A stretch of DNA of 64,000 bases from Procambarus clarkii. Lineage: Eukaryota; Arthropoda; Malacostraca; Decapoda; Cambaridae. The position numbers and the translations under genes were made by a program. Positions within the stretch are counted from its first letter, which is position 1; every line of letters starts with the position of its first letter. The stretch covers positions 6,410,069-6,474,068 of the forward strand of contig NC_091216.1 in the NCBI RefSeq assembly GCF_040958095.1, given 5' to 3'. This document shows, one piece after another, positions 37,007 to 49,968 of the stretch. Under the pieces are notes generated by a model, which worked only from the letters and a program-made list of their open reading frames with translations, did no database searches and had not been told where the DNA came from.

Positions 37007-37672
37007 AAAATGTCCGGCAGGGAACCATGGCAATGATTTTAGCGTGCAAAGTCATCGCCTGGAAGGACCAGGGATCATGTCAATGATCTTAGCGTGCACA
37101 GTTATCGCCTGGAAGGCTCCAGGGACAATAGCAATGATATCAGTGTGCTCAGTCATCGTTTGGAAGGCTCCAAGGACCATTTTAATGGTCATATCGTTTA
37201 CAGTCATCACCCAGAAAGCTCCCTGGAACCATGGCAATAATGTTAGCATGCACAGTCATCGTTTGGAAGGCCTCAGGGACCATGGCAATCTCTTATTGTG
37301 CACATTAATCGCCTAGAATGCTGCAGGGACCATAGCAATGATCTCGGCGTGCGCAATCATTGTATGGAAAATTCGCGGGGACCATGGAAATGATCTCAAA
37401 GTGCACAGTCATCGCCTGGGTGGCTCCATTGACCATGGCAATAATCATAGCGTGCAAAATTATCGCCTGGAAGGGACCGTGACAATGATATCAGCGTGCA
37501 CAGTCATCATTTGGAAAAATCAAAGGTCCGTGTCAATGATCTCAACATGCACAGTCATAACCTGGATGACTCCAAGTACCATGGCAATAGTCGTATCATG
37601 TACAACCATTGCCTGGAAGGCACCAGGAACCATGGATGATCTTAGCGTGCACAGTTATCGCCTGAAAAGTAC
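37007..37672 (+). repeat. 51-bp satellite patch between two LTR-like insertions
   Basis: About 13 degenerate units in forward orientation, caught between the two insertions. Confidence 0.9.
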
Positions 37673-40126
37673 TGTGGGAAAACTTGACTCAATTAAATTG
37701 ACACTATTTTCGATAGCTACGAAGGAACACCACCTTTTGTGAAAAAGTGGAAAACTAGGTAGAGCAAGTGGTTTGATATTAAATCCATGAACTAGTGTCC
37801 AATGGATGTTCTTAATTAATAATATATTGAATATTAAAAGGACTGTATTTTGAGTCAAATTAACTCACCCATAATGGCGGGTTACATGCGAAAAGATGAA
37901 TATATCCTTAGCATGATTTCAGTGCTGGTTCTTCACTGAAGTAATTGAATATGAATAAAAATTAAGTAAATTATAATAACAATTAGAAGCAGTAATACTA
38001 CAAATACTACATTATACTAATAGTATACTGTAGTATTACTATATATTACAAATACTAATAGTAAAATATATATATCAATGGGTTAGTAGAATTGATCTCA
38101 TTAGGAGATCATTAATATAACTACATGGTTATTTCTTCAAATAAACATTAACAGCTTAGCTGTAAAAATGCAGATCAGTTGCCACCCTCCACCGACGACG
38201 AGTTGCGTCGAGGAAATTGTTACACGTGAAGGAGGTCGTGGGATAGCCTAGCTCCTCACGTGACGTGGACTCTGGAACTGGAAAGCAATTACATTGTAGA
38301 AATCTTCTACGTAACTAATTACAGACATATCTAATAATAAGGAATTCTTCCTAATAAATTAAATGATATATCTGTCACTGTAGAATTCTTCTACAGATAT
38401 TAATGGACATGAATTCCTAAAATAATAACAGAATATTGCTAGAGAGTAAACGTACTGAATTTTTGTTTTAATTAAACGGCCTAATGACAACTAGCCTAAT
38501 TATAAACATATAATCACAGTGTTTTATAACAGGTAATTAATAGTTGCAGAGTCACGTGTCCGTTGATGGAGAGAACTGTGCAATCCGTCGTCCTCAGCTG
38601 CTGTGTGAAGGACGTTGACTACGGGTTTGGTATCACTGGTTCCAGGACACGGCTATTGATTGTCAAATTAACGTGACAACGCTCGTGTAAATGTAAGAAC
38701 GAATAATTAAACTATGCAAAATCTTTGCAATGGCGTCTCTCTCTGCAAGCAGGCTGGTAAGTATGTCCTCGCTAGAAGGAATGGCGTCTCCTTCCTCCAA
38801 GGCTGCGATGCGTATGCGCAGAACGCTTCAAAGTATTCTCAAGCTAGAATATGATGTGTTCAGTGACTTGCAGTAACTTGCGCTCCACATCATATGATGT
38901 ATTGGAGTACGCAAGATTTTAGCGGCCCGCGGATACAAGGGGTTCATCACACCTTCATCAGGGCTCTTGTAAACAGACGCCATTTAAAACAAATCATGGG
39001 CAAAATTCCCGGGTGTAAGGGGGGCCTCAGTATTGAGTGAGCTACCAAGCCTGATGCACGCAGCATGAGCTCACAGCACTGCTGTTCAGCTTGTGACCAC
39101 AGCATCACCTAAAAATGCCATAATATACATGTTCTTGCAATTATTTAGCGATGATATTATTACAGAAGACCCCTGACTGTGATAAAACTGACCAGGGTTC
39201 TGATAATAGCAGGATTGTGGTGATTTAGCGCTGTGCTCCATGGAGGGAGGAGTAATACTGTGGGAGGGAGGGTGGTGGCGTTGTCTTCTGTGTGTGGCCA
39301 CCTTTTATTGACTGCACTCACCATACCAGCTTAGTGGTTCGCTATGGTGAACACAAATGTAGATACTTATATATAACGTGTGTATAGAGTGTAATAACAG
39401 AAATAGGAGTAGGTTGGGAGCCGCCATTTTGGTGAGGGATGTGGCGTCGTCTGCACGACTTATCATGTTGTTTACTGGTGACCACTACGGTCTTTGGGCA
39501 CCATACCAGTTTACTTGTACAAGTATGGTGAATGAAACAGGTAGATACTTATATATAATGTGTGTATATAGCGTAATAACACTACAAACAGTATTGTTGG
39601 AGGAGAAATATTAGTGCGTCTGGCCTTGTGGGTGGCCGCCACCAGCTTGTGTATTTTGAGTAGCTACGTCTTTGTGCCTTTACTCACCATACAAGCTTAG
39701 ATGTACAGTTATGGTGAACAAAACATGTAAATGCTTATACATAACATCTGTTTATAAAAGCAAAAACAGTATGGTGGGAGGAGAATGGTGGCAAGTCAGG
39801 CGAGGTGAGGGAGGGAGGGAGTGGCAGCCAGTGGCGGGCTGCCACTGCCACTCAGCATACCAACTTAGTAGTTCGTTATGGTGAACACGAATGTAGATAC
39901 TTATATATAACGTCTGTATATAGTGAATAAAAGCAAAAACAATATTGTGGGTGGAGAATGTGGGCGAGTGAGGTGTTGAGGGAGTGAGTGGCAGCGAGTG
40001 GCTGGCTGGTACACGGCGGTCACTCCTCGTTACTTTTTGACTCATAATACCAACTTAGTGGTTCGTTATGGTGAACAAAATATGCAGATACTGATATATG
40101 TATATAACCTGTGTATATAGTGTAAT

Positions 40127-41059
40127 TTTTTTTTATCTTTATTTAAAAAAATACAATAAAAATTACATATACATAAGTGTTACAAGGCAATTATACATTA
40201 CAATTCTTAGTGAACAAGTGTTTCAGTAGTACAGAACAAGATCTTTAAAAAAAACTGAATGTTAAACTTATTTACCTACAAACGATTTACAAAAATTGGA
40301 GAATAAATTTACATTAAAATACAGGGGAAAATATTACATTTATATATATTTTATATAATTCTCAGTAAACAAATTTTCCATATCATCAGCGAGCATGAGC
40401 CTTAAACCCCAGATGTTATACCTGATCCTGCCTCGCAAGAACTTCAATATTTTGTCTACTGAGTAACCTTCCTGCCTGCCTATCCACACACAAAAAATGT
40501 AATCAGAAAGTAACATAATTATTGTATTCCTAATTTTCTTGCATTTTATGTCAATATGAAACATTAAAAACCTCATTAACTCGACTCTAATACTTGGTCC
40601 ACATAAAGCTTTAAGAGTGTCTCTAATCCAGTTTACAAGAACAACTTTCTGCTTACAGAAATAAAATATATGCATATTATTTTCAATTTCAGTACATTGG
40701 TCACACCTATTGTTGTCCTTAATGCCCAACATCAACAACCTATCATTAGTAGGAAGGGTCTCATGAATATAGCGATACAACAGCTCACGTTGTTTTGGGG
40801 CAATAAATTTAACATGAAGGTTTGCCCATATTACTTGCCAGCTAAAGAGTGGATATGCCTCCTCTACTCTAGGAACTATATTTGGCAGTATAACATCATA
40901 CACTTGTTTACTGTTCATCATTAAAAAACCTTCAATATTACAAATCCGCCTGAGAACATCAATTGCACATGAATAAAAGTGCGGTGAAATAAAGGCAAGG
41001 TCAGTATACTCTGGCATATGTATCAAATAGCTAACACGTAATTTACAATAGTAATGTCC
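40127..41059 (-). mobile_element. 5'-truncated LINE 3' fragment (different family)
   Basis: The poly-T on the plus strand at 40127-40134 is the poly-A tail of a minus-strand insertion. TAGTGTAAT is present on both sides (ends 40126; restarts 41060), a 9-bp target-site duplication. It contains one open C-terminal coding piece. Confidence 0.85.
40340..41059 (-). pseudogene. LINE ORF2 C-terminal part with zf-RVT-type motif
   Basis: An open frame of about 240 residues. It matches the region after the reverse transcriptase of several LINE clades: W..I.ANLHVKF, LLYRYIHETLPTNDRL, then RCDQCTEIENNMHIFYFC, i.e. C-x2-C...H-x4-C, the zinc-knuckle of zf-RVT domains. The polymerase part is missing because of 5' truncation. 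The frame is intact from the truncation point to the stop at 40340, so this is the least damaged LINE coding piece here, but it cannot act alone. Confidence 0.75.
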
Positions 41060-42007
41060 TAGTGTAATAACCGACAAAGTATTTGTTCACTGTTTGATGA
41101 ACATAATAATTGAATCAACAATATGCACACCATATTTTTTAGTACAGCGATGATTCACTCATTTTATTATATAAATATATCACACTACACACTATTGAAT
41201 AATATTACAGCAAAAAAACTAGGAAAAATCAATCAGAGACATTGAAATAATTAGGTAATTATCTCTTTGTGGCCACTCCTGCCTGACAGCTGGCGAGCAA
41301 CAGACCGCCTGGGACACACGCTGAGTCAGCGCCTGTTTTTTGCCAGAATTCTCCACCCTTTAGCGGGCAATATATGCCACTTACGATTTTTTTATTATTT
41401 TTCCCATGATCAGTGAACACGAATTAACAGGTTTAGAAAAATATATTTTTTTTTTGGTATGTCACCTATGGGTGACAAATGCTAAATAGCCAGGCGCCAT
41501 ACAAGGGTTAATTAGGAAAGTAAGGAATAGTGACAAGCACTAATGTCACCGATGACAGTATTAAGGTGCCATGTAATTTTGCACAACGCAAGTCATTTAT
41601 TATGACTGCATAAAATGAACGAAAGGAATAATATATAGAATTGTTTTACATTGCAATATTTTCCACATTAGTTGTTAATTCACCTAAATGAGCGAGTTCA
41701 GTAAGTAGTAATATGCTATATAAATAAAACAACTAAAAAAACGCTGATCTTTAATAAAGGAAAGTAACTAACTGGACTCTGTTTAGATTCAACTAAATGA
41801 GGAGAGAATTACCTGTGACTTCCTGTCACGTCACTGATACTAGGAAGAATTTGGCAAAAATGGCTTCGCAATAGAAAACATTAATATAAATTATTAATTG
41901 GATTAATTCTACGAATTAGTAAGCTTAGTATTACTGTGGATAATACAATAAGGATGTATTATTATACAAAAATGATGTAAAAGTGTTGGATAATCTCCAA
42001 CAAGTAC

Positions 42008-42490
42008 CCGGGACTATGGAAATTATGTTACTGTGCACAGTCATCTGCTGGATGGCACCACTGACCATAGATATGATGTTACTGTGCACAGTCATCTGCT
42101 GGAAGGCACCACGGACCATGACAATGATGTCAGCTTGCACGGTCATCGCCTGAAAAACACCAGGGACTATTTGCAATGATCTTAGCATGCGCAGTCGTTG
42201 CCTGGAAGTCACCAGGGACCATGGTAATGATCTTACTGTTCACAGTCATCGCCTCCAAGGCTCCAGGGACCATGGCAATGATTTCACGGACCAATTGCCA
42301 TTGTAATGATCTTCAGGGAGCAATTGCAATAATCTTGCAATGATCTTAGCCTGCGCAGTCATTGCCTGTAAGGCACAAAGAACCATAGGAATGATCTTGG
42401 AGTGCACAGACATCGCCTGGAAGGCACCAGGGACCATTGCATTGATCTAACCGAACAAAGTCATCGCCTGGTAGTCTCCTTGAATCATCA
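42008..42490 (+). repeat. 51-bp satellite, end of forward arm
   Basis: The last forward-oriented units, with short deletions near 42280-42340. The orientation flips at about 42490. Confidence 0.88.
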
Positions 42491-43425
42491 ATACTATACC
42501 GCTGAGATCAATACCATGGTACCTGGAGCTTTCCAGTCGATGACTGTGAGCAGTAAGATCATTACCATGGTCGCTGGTGCCTTTCAGGCGATGTCTGTGC
42601 ACGCTAAGATCATTCCCATGGATCCTTGTGCCTTCTAGGTGATTTCTGAGCACACTAAGATAATTGAAATGGTCCCTGGTGCCTCCCAGGCAATGACTGT
42701 GCATGCTAAGATCATTACCAAGGTCTCTGGAGCCTTCCAGGCAATGACTGTGCTTGGTAAGAACATTGCAATTGACCCGGGAGCATTTCAAGCGATGACT
42801 GTACAAGCCAAGGTCATTACAATGATCCCTGGTTCCTTCCAGGTTATGGGTCTGCACGCTAAGATCAATACCATGGCCCATGGAGAATTACAGATGAGGA
42901 CTGTGAACGCTGAGATCATTACTATGGTCCCTGGAACCTTCAAGGCGATGACTGCGCACGCAAGGATCATTGCCATGGCTTCTGGTGTCATCTAGGCAAT
43001 GACTGTGCACGGTAAGATCATTGCAATTTATCCTGGTGCCTTCTAGGCGATGACTGTGCACGCAAATATCACTATCATGGTCTGTGGTGCTTTCCAGCCG
43101 TTGACTGAGCACGCAGAGATCATTACCAAGGTCCCTGGTGCCTTTCAGGAGATGACTGTCATGCTGATATCATTCTCATGTTTCCTGGTGCATTCTAGGC
43201 AATCATTCTGCACAATAAGATCACTACCATGGTCTCTAGAGTCTTTCAGGCGATGACTGTGCATGCTAAGGTGATTGCCATTGTCCCTTGTGCATTCCAG
43301 GCGATGACTGTACACGCTAAGATCACTGCTATGGTCCCTGGAGCCATTCAGGCGTGACTGTGCACCCTAAGATCATTACCATAGCTTTTGGTGCCTTCTG
43401 GGCGATGACTGTGCACGCGAACTGC
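42491..43425 (-). repeat. 51-bp satellite, start of inverted arm
   Basis: From about 42510 every unit is the reverse complement of the forward type (CCAGGCGATGACTGTGCACG, then CTAAGATCATTACCATGGTCC). It ends at LINE copy D. Confidence 0.9.
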
Positions 43426-46400
43426 AATGTGCACTGTGCACATTCATCTTTGTCAACATACAAGGACTGAAAACAAGAACAAACAACAAAGTACAGTTCA
43501 TTAATGGTCTCCTCACGGAGTCAAATGCAGTATTTGGAGCTTTCACAGAAACCCATGCAGGGGAATTGTTGGACAGTGAGATCTGGATTCCAGGATATAA
43601 CCTATACAAGTGTGATATGAAAATTAGGTCACATGGAGGAGTGGGTCTGTATATTAGGGAAGACCGTGTATGCTCGGAGCTCCTAAACGTTACAAATGAG
43701 GTGGTAGAGGTACTGGGATTAAAAATAGAGAAAATAAATTTAGTGATTATCTAATATACAAACCGCCAAATGCAACGGCTGAGGAATTCACAGAACAGAT
43801 AAGCAAAATAGAGAATAGCCTTGATAATTTGGAGAACCCGATATCTGATATTATCTTCCTAGGTGACTTCAACTTGCCTAGTCTCAGGTGGAAAATAGCA
43901 AACAATAATATTATACCAGGAAATCTATCAGGACCTAACCAACCACAGATTAGAGAACTACTTAGATTCTGTGACAAATTTTCACTCAATCAGCAGATAT
44001 CGGAGCCAACGAGAAATGAAAATATTCTAGATCTGGTCTTTACGAACAATGAAGACATTATCAGAGACATTACGATATCAGATTCCACATATTCAGATCA
44101 CAAGCTCATTGAAGTGCAAACGACCATCAATACTCAGAATAGACCTAAAACGTTGATAAAGCGAGAGGGGCTATTCAGTAAATTCAATTTTAATGATAAA
44201 AGGATAGACTGGGAGATAATAAACAGGGAACTTACAAACATTCCATGGGGAACTGTTCTAAGTAATACAAGTCCTACAGAAGGAATAGAAAAACTGACTT
44301 CAGAAGCGTATCAAGTCTGTCTGAAACATGTTCCTTTGAGGAAAGCCAGAAAGAGATCTATCGTAGAAAGAGAACGCAGACGACACTATAAACGCAGGAA
44401 AAAAATAACGGAACTGCTTATGCAAACACGAATTTCCCGTCAAAGAAGGAATAATTTAAATAGGGAGATTGAAGAAATCGAGCGGAAATTGAAACACTCA
44501 TATGAAACTGAAGAAAGGCAGTTAGAACAGAAAGCCATTCAGGAAATAAAGAAAAATCCAAAATATTTCTTCTCATATGCGAAATCAAAAGCAAAAACCA
44601 CTGCCAGTATTGGACCTATTCGTACAAGTGAAGGTTCATACACGGAGGATGACAAAGAAATTAGTGAAATCCTAAAAAAAGCAGTATGAGGACATGTTTA
44701 GCACTCCAATAAACAACATGAAGGTGGAAGATCCAGACAATTTCTTTATGCGGGATATTCAAACCCCTGTAAATATAACTGATATGAACACGAGCGCACT
44801 AAATTTTGAAAAGAAATTGAAAACATGCCCATGCACTCGGCCCCAGGTCCAGACTCATGGAATTCAATATTTATAAAGAAATGCAAAGTGCCGGTAGCAC
44901 AGGCACTCAGTATAGTGTGGAGGAAGAGCTTGGACACGGGGGAGATACCAGATGCACTTAAAGTAGCAGACATAGCCCCTCTACACAAGGGAGGGAGCAA
45001 AGCACTGGCAAAAAATTATAGACCAGTTGCACTAACATCGCACATCATAAAAGTATTTGAGAGAGTGATTAGGAGTCAGGTCACCAATTTCATGGAGACC
45101 AATGACCTTCACAACCCAGGCCAACATGGATTTCGAGCGGGAAGATCGTGCCTCTCACAGCTACTTGAGCACTACGACAAAGTCACTGAGGCATTAGAAG
45201 AGAAACAGAATGCTGATGTGATATACACGGACTTCGCAAAGGCTTTCGATAAATGTGACCATGGCGTGATAGCACACAAAATGAAGTCATTGGGATTAAC
45301 CGGTGAAGTAGGACGCTGGATACTCAGTTTTCTGTCAAACAGGACTCAGTGAGTAACTGTCAACCATATAAAATCTAGTCCAAGTGCAGTGAAAAGCTCT
45401 GTACCTCAGGGTACAGTCCTTGCACCGCTGCTTTTCCTTATTCACCTATCAGATATAGACAAAAATACAAGTCACAGCTTCGTATCATCCTTTGCAGATG
45501 ACACAAAAATCAGTATGAAAATTACCTCGGCTGAGGACATTGAAAAACTTCAAGCTGATATTAATAAAGTTTTCGACTGGGCATCAGAAAATAACATGAT
45601 GTTTAACAGTGATAAATTCCAGGTACTCAGGTACGGTAAAAATGAGGACCTTAAACATAATACAGAGTACAAAACACAATCAAATGTACCCATAGTAGGA
45701 AAACAGCATGTAAAGGATTTGGGAATAATAATGTCTGACGACCTAACGTTTAAGGAGCATAACCAAGCAAATATTGCGACAGCCAGAAAAATGATAGGAT
45801 GGATTACGAGAACTTTCAAATCCAGGGATCCCATCACAATGGTTGTACTCTTCAAGTCACTTGTGTTGTCCCGTCTTGAGTACTGCTCAGTACTCACTTC
45901 CTCCTTCAGAGCAGGAGAGATTGTCGAAATAGAGGGAATACAGAGAACATATACGGCACGCATAGACGCAATAAAGCACCTAAATTATTGGGATCGTCTC
46001 AAAGCCCTCCAAATGTACTCACTAGAAAGAAGACGAGAGAGATATCAAATAATATACACCTGGAAGATACTGGAGGGCCAAGTACCAAATCTACACAGTA
46101 AAATAACAACGTACTGGAGTAAACGATATGGAAGAAAATGTAGAATAGAACCAGTGAAGAGCAGAGGTGACATAGGCACAATCAGAGAACACTGTATAAA
46201 CATCAGAGGTCCGCGGTTGTTCAACGTCCTCCCAGCAAGCATAAGAAATATTGCTGGAACAACCGTGGACATTTTCAAGAGGAAACTAGATTTATTCCTC
46301 CAAGGAGTGCTGGACCAACCGGGCTGTGGTGGGTATGTGGGCCTGCGGGCCGCTCCAAGCAACAGCCTGGTGGACCAAACTCTCACAAGTCAAGCCTGGC

Positions 46401-46461
46401 CTCGGGCCGGGCTTGGGGAGTAAAGGAACTCCCAGAACCCCATCAACTAGGTATCAACCAG
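43426..46461 (+). mobile_element. CR1-like LINE, copy D (a second family), 5'-truncated
   Basis: A LINE distinct in sequence from copies A-C, inserted in the inverted arm of the satellite. It starts in the endonuclease and ends with a 3' UTR containing GGCCTCGGGCCGGGCTTGGG and CCCAGAACCCCATCAAC. Satellite resumes at about 46462. Confidence 0.85.
43437..46423 (+). pseudogene. LINE copy D ORF2: endonuclease + reverse transcriptase, broken
   Basis: Endonuclease remains are FGAFTETHAGE at about 43525, LGDFNLPSLRW at about 43858, EPTRNENILDLVFTN at about 44005 and SDHKLIEV at about 44094. The reverse transcriptase has SAPGPDSW (~44837), KNYRPVALTS (~45010), GQHGFRAGRSC (~45120), YTDFAKAFDK (~45223), VPQGTVLAPLLF (~45400) and FADDTK (~45495). 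Frame changes occur near 43750, 44685 and 44835, with one in-frame TGA near 45350. From there to the stop at 46421-46423 the frame is open. The enzyme would nick DNA and prime reverse transcription of its own RNA. These few lesions already disable it. Confidence 0.88.
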
Positions 46462-47579
46462 GCGAAGGTCATTGACATGGTCCATGAAGCCTTCCAGGCA
46501 TTGACTTTGAACAATGAGATCATTGCAATGGTCGCTAGAGCCTTCCAGGCGATAATTGTGCACGGAAAGATCATTGCCATGGTTCCTCTTGCCTTCAAGG
46601 CGTTAACTGTGCACGCTGAGATCATTGCAATGGTCCCGAGTGCCTTCCAGGCGATGACTGTTCTCACTGTGATCATTATCATGGTCCCGGGTGCCTTCTA
46701 GGAGATAACTGTGGACGCTGAAATCATTACTATGGTCTCTGGTGCGTTCCAGGCGATGACTGTACACGTTGATATCATTGTCATGGTCCCGGGTGCCTTC
46801 TAGGTGATGATGTGCATGCTACGATCATTCCCATTGTTCTTTGTGCCTTCTAGGCGATTATTGTGTACACTAAGATCATTACTATTGTCTCTGGTGCCTT
46901 CCAGGCGATGCCTGTGGTCGCAAATATCATTGCCATGGTACCTGGGGCCTTCCAGACGATGGCAGTGCACGTTAAGATCATTGTCATTGTCCTTTGCGCC
47001 TTCCAGGCGATAACTGTGAATGGTAAGTTCATTGTCTGGTCTCTAGTGCCTTTCAGGCGATGACTGTGCACGCTAAGATCATTACAATGGTCCCTGGAGC
47101 CTTCGATGCGGTGAATGTGCATGGTAAGATCATTTTCATATTCCGTGGAGCGTTTCTGTCGAAGACTGTACATGTTAAGATCGTCACCACGGTCCCTGGA
47201 GCCTTCTAGGGTCCATGAATGCGTACGTTGAGATATGCGCAATGGTCCCTAATGCCTTCCAGGCGATGGCTGTGCTTGCTAAGATCATTGCAATGGTGCC
47301 CGGAGCCTTCTTGGCGATGACTGTGCTCGCTAATATCATGGTCATTGTTTTTTATGCTTTCCAGATGATAACTGTGCACGCTGAGATAATTGCAATGTCC
47401 ATGGTGCCTTCTAGGCAATAAATATTTACGCTCAGATAATTACTAAGGCTCTTGGCGCCCTCCAGGAGATGACTGTGCACTCTGATATCATTGGCATAGT
47501 CCCGGTTCCCTCCCTAGCAATGACTGTGCATGATAAGATAATTACCATGGTCTCTGGAGCCATCCATGCAATAACTGAA
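46462..47579 (-). repeat. 51-bp satellite, inverted arm, second block
   Basis: Inverted-orientation degenerate 51-bp units between LINE copies D and C. Confidence 0.9.
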
Positions 47580-47667
47580 CTCACCTAGTTGTCGTTGCAG
47601 GGGTTGAGCTTCGGCTCTTTGGTCCCGACTCTCAACCCTCAATCAACTGATGTACAGATTCCTGAGC

Positions 47668-49960
47668 CTACTGGGCTCTTTCACATCTACATTTAAAATT
47701 GCGTATGTAGTCAGCCTCCACCACAACACTTTCTAATGGATTCCATTTATTAACTACTCTGACACTGAAAAAGTTCTTTCTAATGTCTCTGGGACTCATT
47801 TGGGTACTCAGCTTCCACCTGAGTCCCTTTGTGCGTGTTCCACCCATGTTAAATAATCCATCCATGTCTACCCTGTCAATTCCCCTGAGAATTTTGTATG
47901 TGGTGATCATGTCTCCCTAAGCTCTTCTGTCTTCCAGTGAAGAGAGGTGCAGTTCACGTTGTCTGTCCTTATAACTCATGCCTCTGAGTTCTGGGACTAG
48001 CCTAGTTGCATACCTCTGAACTTTTTCCAGCTTCGTCTTGTGCTTGACTAGATACGGGCTCCATGCTGGGGCTGCATACTCCAGGATTGGCCTTACATTT
48101 GTCGTATTCAAGGTTCTGAAGGATTCCTTACACAGGTTTCTGAAAGCAGTTCTGATGTTAGCCAGCCTCGCATAGGCAACTAATGTTATTCTTTTGATGT
48201 GGGCTTCGGGAGACAGGTTTGGCGTGATATCAACTCCTAGATCTTTCTCTCTGTCCGTTTCGTGAAGGACTTCATCTCCCATTCGGTATCCAGTGACTGG
48301 CCTCCTAGTTCCTCCTCCTCCTAGTTTCATTACCTTACATATGCTTGGGTTGAACTTTAGTAGCCATTTGTCGGATCATTCCTTCAGTTTGTCTAGGTTA
48401 TCTTGTAGCCTGATACTGTCCTCCTTTGTCTTGATCCTCCTCATAATTTTTGCATCATCAGCAAACATCGAGAGGAACGAGTCAATTCCTTCTGGGAGAT
48501 CATTTACGTCTATCAGAAACAATATAGGTCCAAGGACTGATCCCTGCGGGACTCCACTGGTGACTCCCCTCCACTCTGAGACCTCACCCCCTCACGGTGA
48601 CTCGCTGTGTCCTGTTGCTTAGGTACTCTCTTATCCAGTGGAGTACCTTCCCTTTCACTCCTGCCTGCATCTCCAGTTTGTGCACTAGTCCCTTATGTTG
48701 TACTGTGTCAAAAGATTTCTGGCAGTCCAGAAATATGCAGTCTGCCCAGCCCTCTCTCTCTTGCCTGATTTTTGTTGCCTGGTCATAGAACTCAATTAAC
48801 CCTGTTAGACATGATTTGCCATCTCTGAACCCATGCTGATGTTGTGTTACAAAAATCTTCCGCTCCAGATGTTCCACTAGCTTTTTTCGCACAATCTTTT
48901 CCATTATCTTGCATGGAATACAAGTTAGGGACACTGGCCTGTAGTTCAGTGCCTGCTGTCTATCACCCTTCTTGTGTGTGTGGCCACGTCTGTGGTAGAA
49001 AATAATAATAAAAAAAAAAACCTTCTTGTATATTGGGACTACATAGGCCGTCTTCCAAATTTTTGGCAGTTCACCTGTTACCAGTGACTTGTACACTATG
49101 GAGAGTGGTAGGCACAGAGCCTCTGCTCCTTCCTTAAGGTTCCATGGTGAGATTCCATCCAGGGCTATAGCCTTTGTCACGTCCAAATCTAGCAAATGCT
49201 TCCTCATCTCCCCACCGGTAATCACAAACTCCTCTAGTGGTGTCTGGTTTGATATTCCCTCTCTTATCTCTGGGACTTCTCCTTGCTCTGAGGTGAAGAC
49301 TTCCTGGAATTTCTTATTGAGTTCCTCGCACACTTTCTTGTCGTTGTAGTGAATTTTTCGGCCCTATCCTCAGTTTCAATACCCGTTTCTTCACTGTTGT
49401 TTTTCTCCTGATGTGGCTATGTAGCAGTTTGGGTTAAGTCTTTGCCTTGCTCGCTATGTCATTTTCATTTTGCCTCTCTACCTCTCTTCTCACCCTGACG
49501 TATTCATTCCTGGCGCTCTGGTATCTTTCTCTGCTCTCTAGTGTTCTATTGTTTCTAAAGTTTCTTCATGCCCTTTTACTTAGTTGCTTTACTAGCTTAC
49601 AACTCTGAATAAACCATGGGTTTTTCATCTCCTTTTAATTTTTTCCTTTTGGACTGGGACGAACTTGTCTGCTGCCTCCTTACACTTCTGTGTGATGTAG
49701 TCCATCATGTCTTTCCTCTGAGCTCTGTTTCCCAAGCTATTTCAGTTAGGAATTTTCTCATCTTTTCATAGTTTCCCTTCCGGAATGCCGGTCTCTTGCT
49801 TTTTGGTCCCTTCCCTGAGTACATTAACCCTTCTTCGACCAGATATTCAAACAACAGTACACTGTGATCACCCATACCCACGGGGGCTTCAAGATCGATT
49901 TCCCTTATGTCTCAACCGTTCAGAGTGAATACTAGGTAGAGTCTTGGTGGTTCATCATTG
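47668..49960 (-). pseudogene. LINE copy C ORF2 fragment, broken
   Basis: Minus-strand reverse transcriptase with recognisable blocks: DGISPW (~49165), LNYRPVSLTC (~48940), QHGFRDGKSC (~48835), FLDCQKSFD (~48730), GVPQGSVLG-type sequence (~48550) and FADDAK (~48460). It ends at the stop 47668-47670. Lesions include frame changes near 49330-49650, a break around 48590-48550, a stop near 48380, a shift near 47915 and the inserted 45-bp segment at 48976-49020. Confidence 0.85.
48976..49020 (+). mobile_element. 45-bp poly-A-ended micro-insertion inside LINE copy C
   Basis: CCTTCTTGT occurs on both sides (48967-48975 and 49021-49029) although the LINE coding sequence needs it once. The insert ends AATAATAATA then 11 A. 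A short retroposed fragment with a 9-bp target duplication explains this. Confidence 0.7.
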
Positions 49961-49968
49961 CCTTGCTA

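Larger units (their letters stand above)
39320..41110. repeat. Tandem repeat of about 170-190 bp, five units, split by a LINE
   Basis: Five units start near 39321, 39501, 39686, 39855 and 40045, each with CATACCA-CTTAG, TATGGTGAA and GATACTTATATATAA segments. The fifth unit is interrupted by the LINE fragment at 40127-41059 and resumes afterwards. Confidence 0.8.
37673..42002 (-). mobile_element. LTR-like insertion 2, inverted relative to 1, with nested repeats
   Basis: It begins TGTGGGAAAACTTGACTC and ends GATAATCTCCAACA. AGTAC flanks it on both sides (37668-37672, 42003-42007), a perfect 5-bp target duplication. Read on the minus strand, its first ~250 bases align with insertion 1 (TGTTGGA, then GAGTCCAGTT). 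At 4.3 kb it is longer than insertion 1, because the interior holds other material, including the ~180-bp tandem repeats and a LINE fragment. The stretch 37760-39300 is AT-rich and carries no recognisable gene. Confidence 0.65.
47580..49968 (-). mobile_element. CR1-like LINE, copy C, 5'-truncated, minus strand
   Basis: The same family as copies A and B. Its 3' end (minus strand, CAACTAGGTGAGTT) is at 47580, and its 5' truncation is near the endonuclease/linker junction at about 49968. Satellite flanks both sides. A 45-bp poly-A-ended insertion lies inside at 48976-49020. Confidence 0.88.

Noticed and set aside
35792..42002. A single 6.2-kb DNA transposon with terminal inverted repeats
   Set aside because: The satellite patch at 37007-37672 and separate 5-bp duplications (CCTAG/CCTGG and AGTAC/AGTAC) show two independent insertions of one family in opposite orientation.
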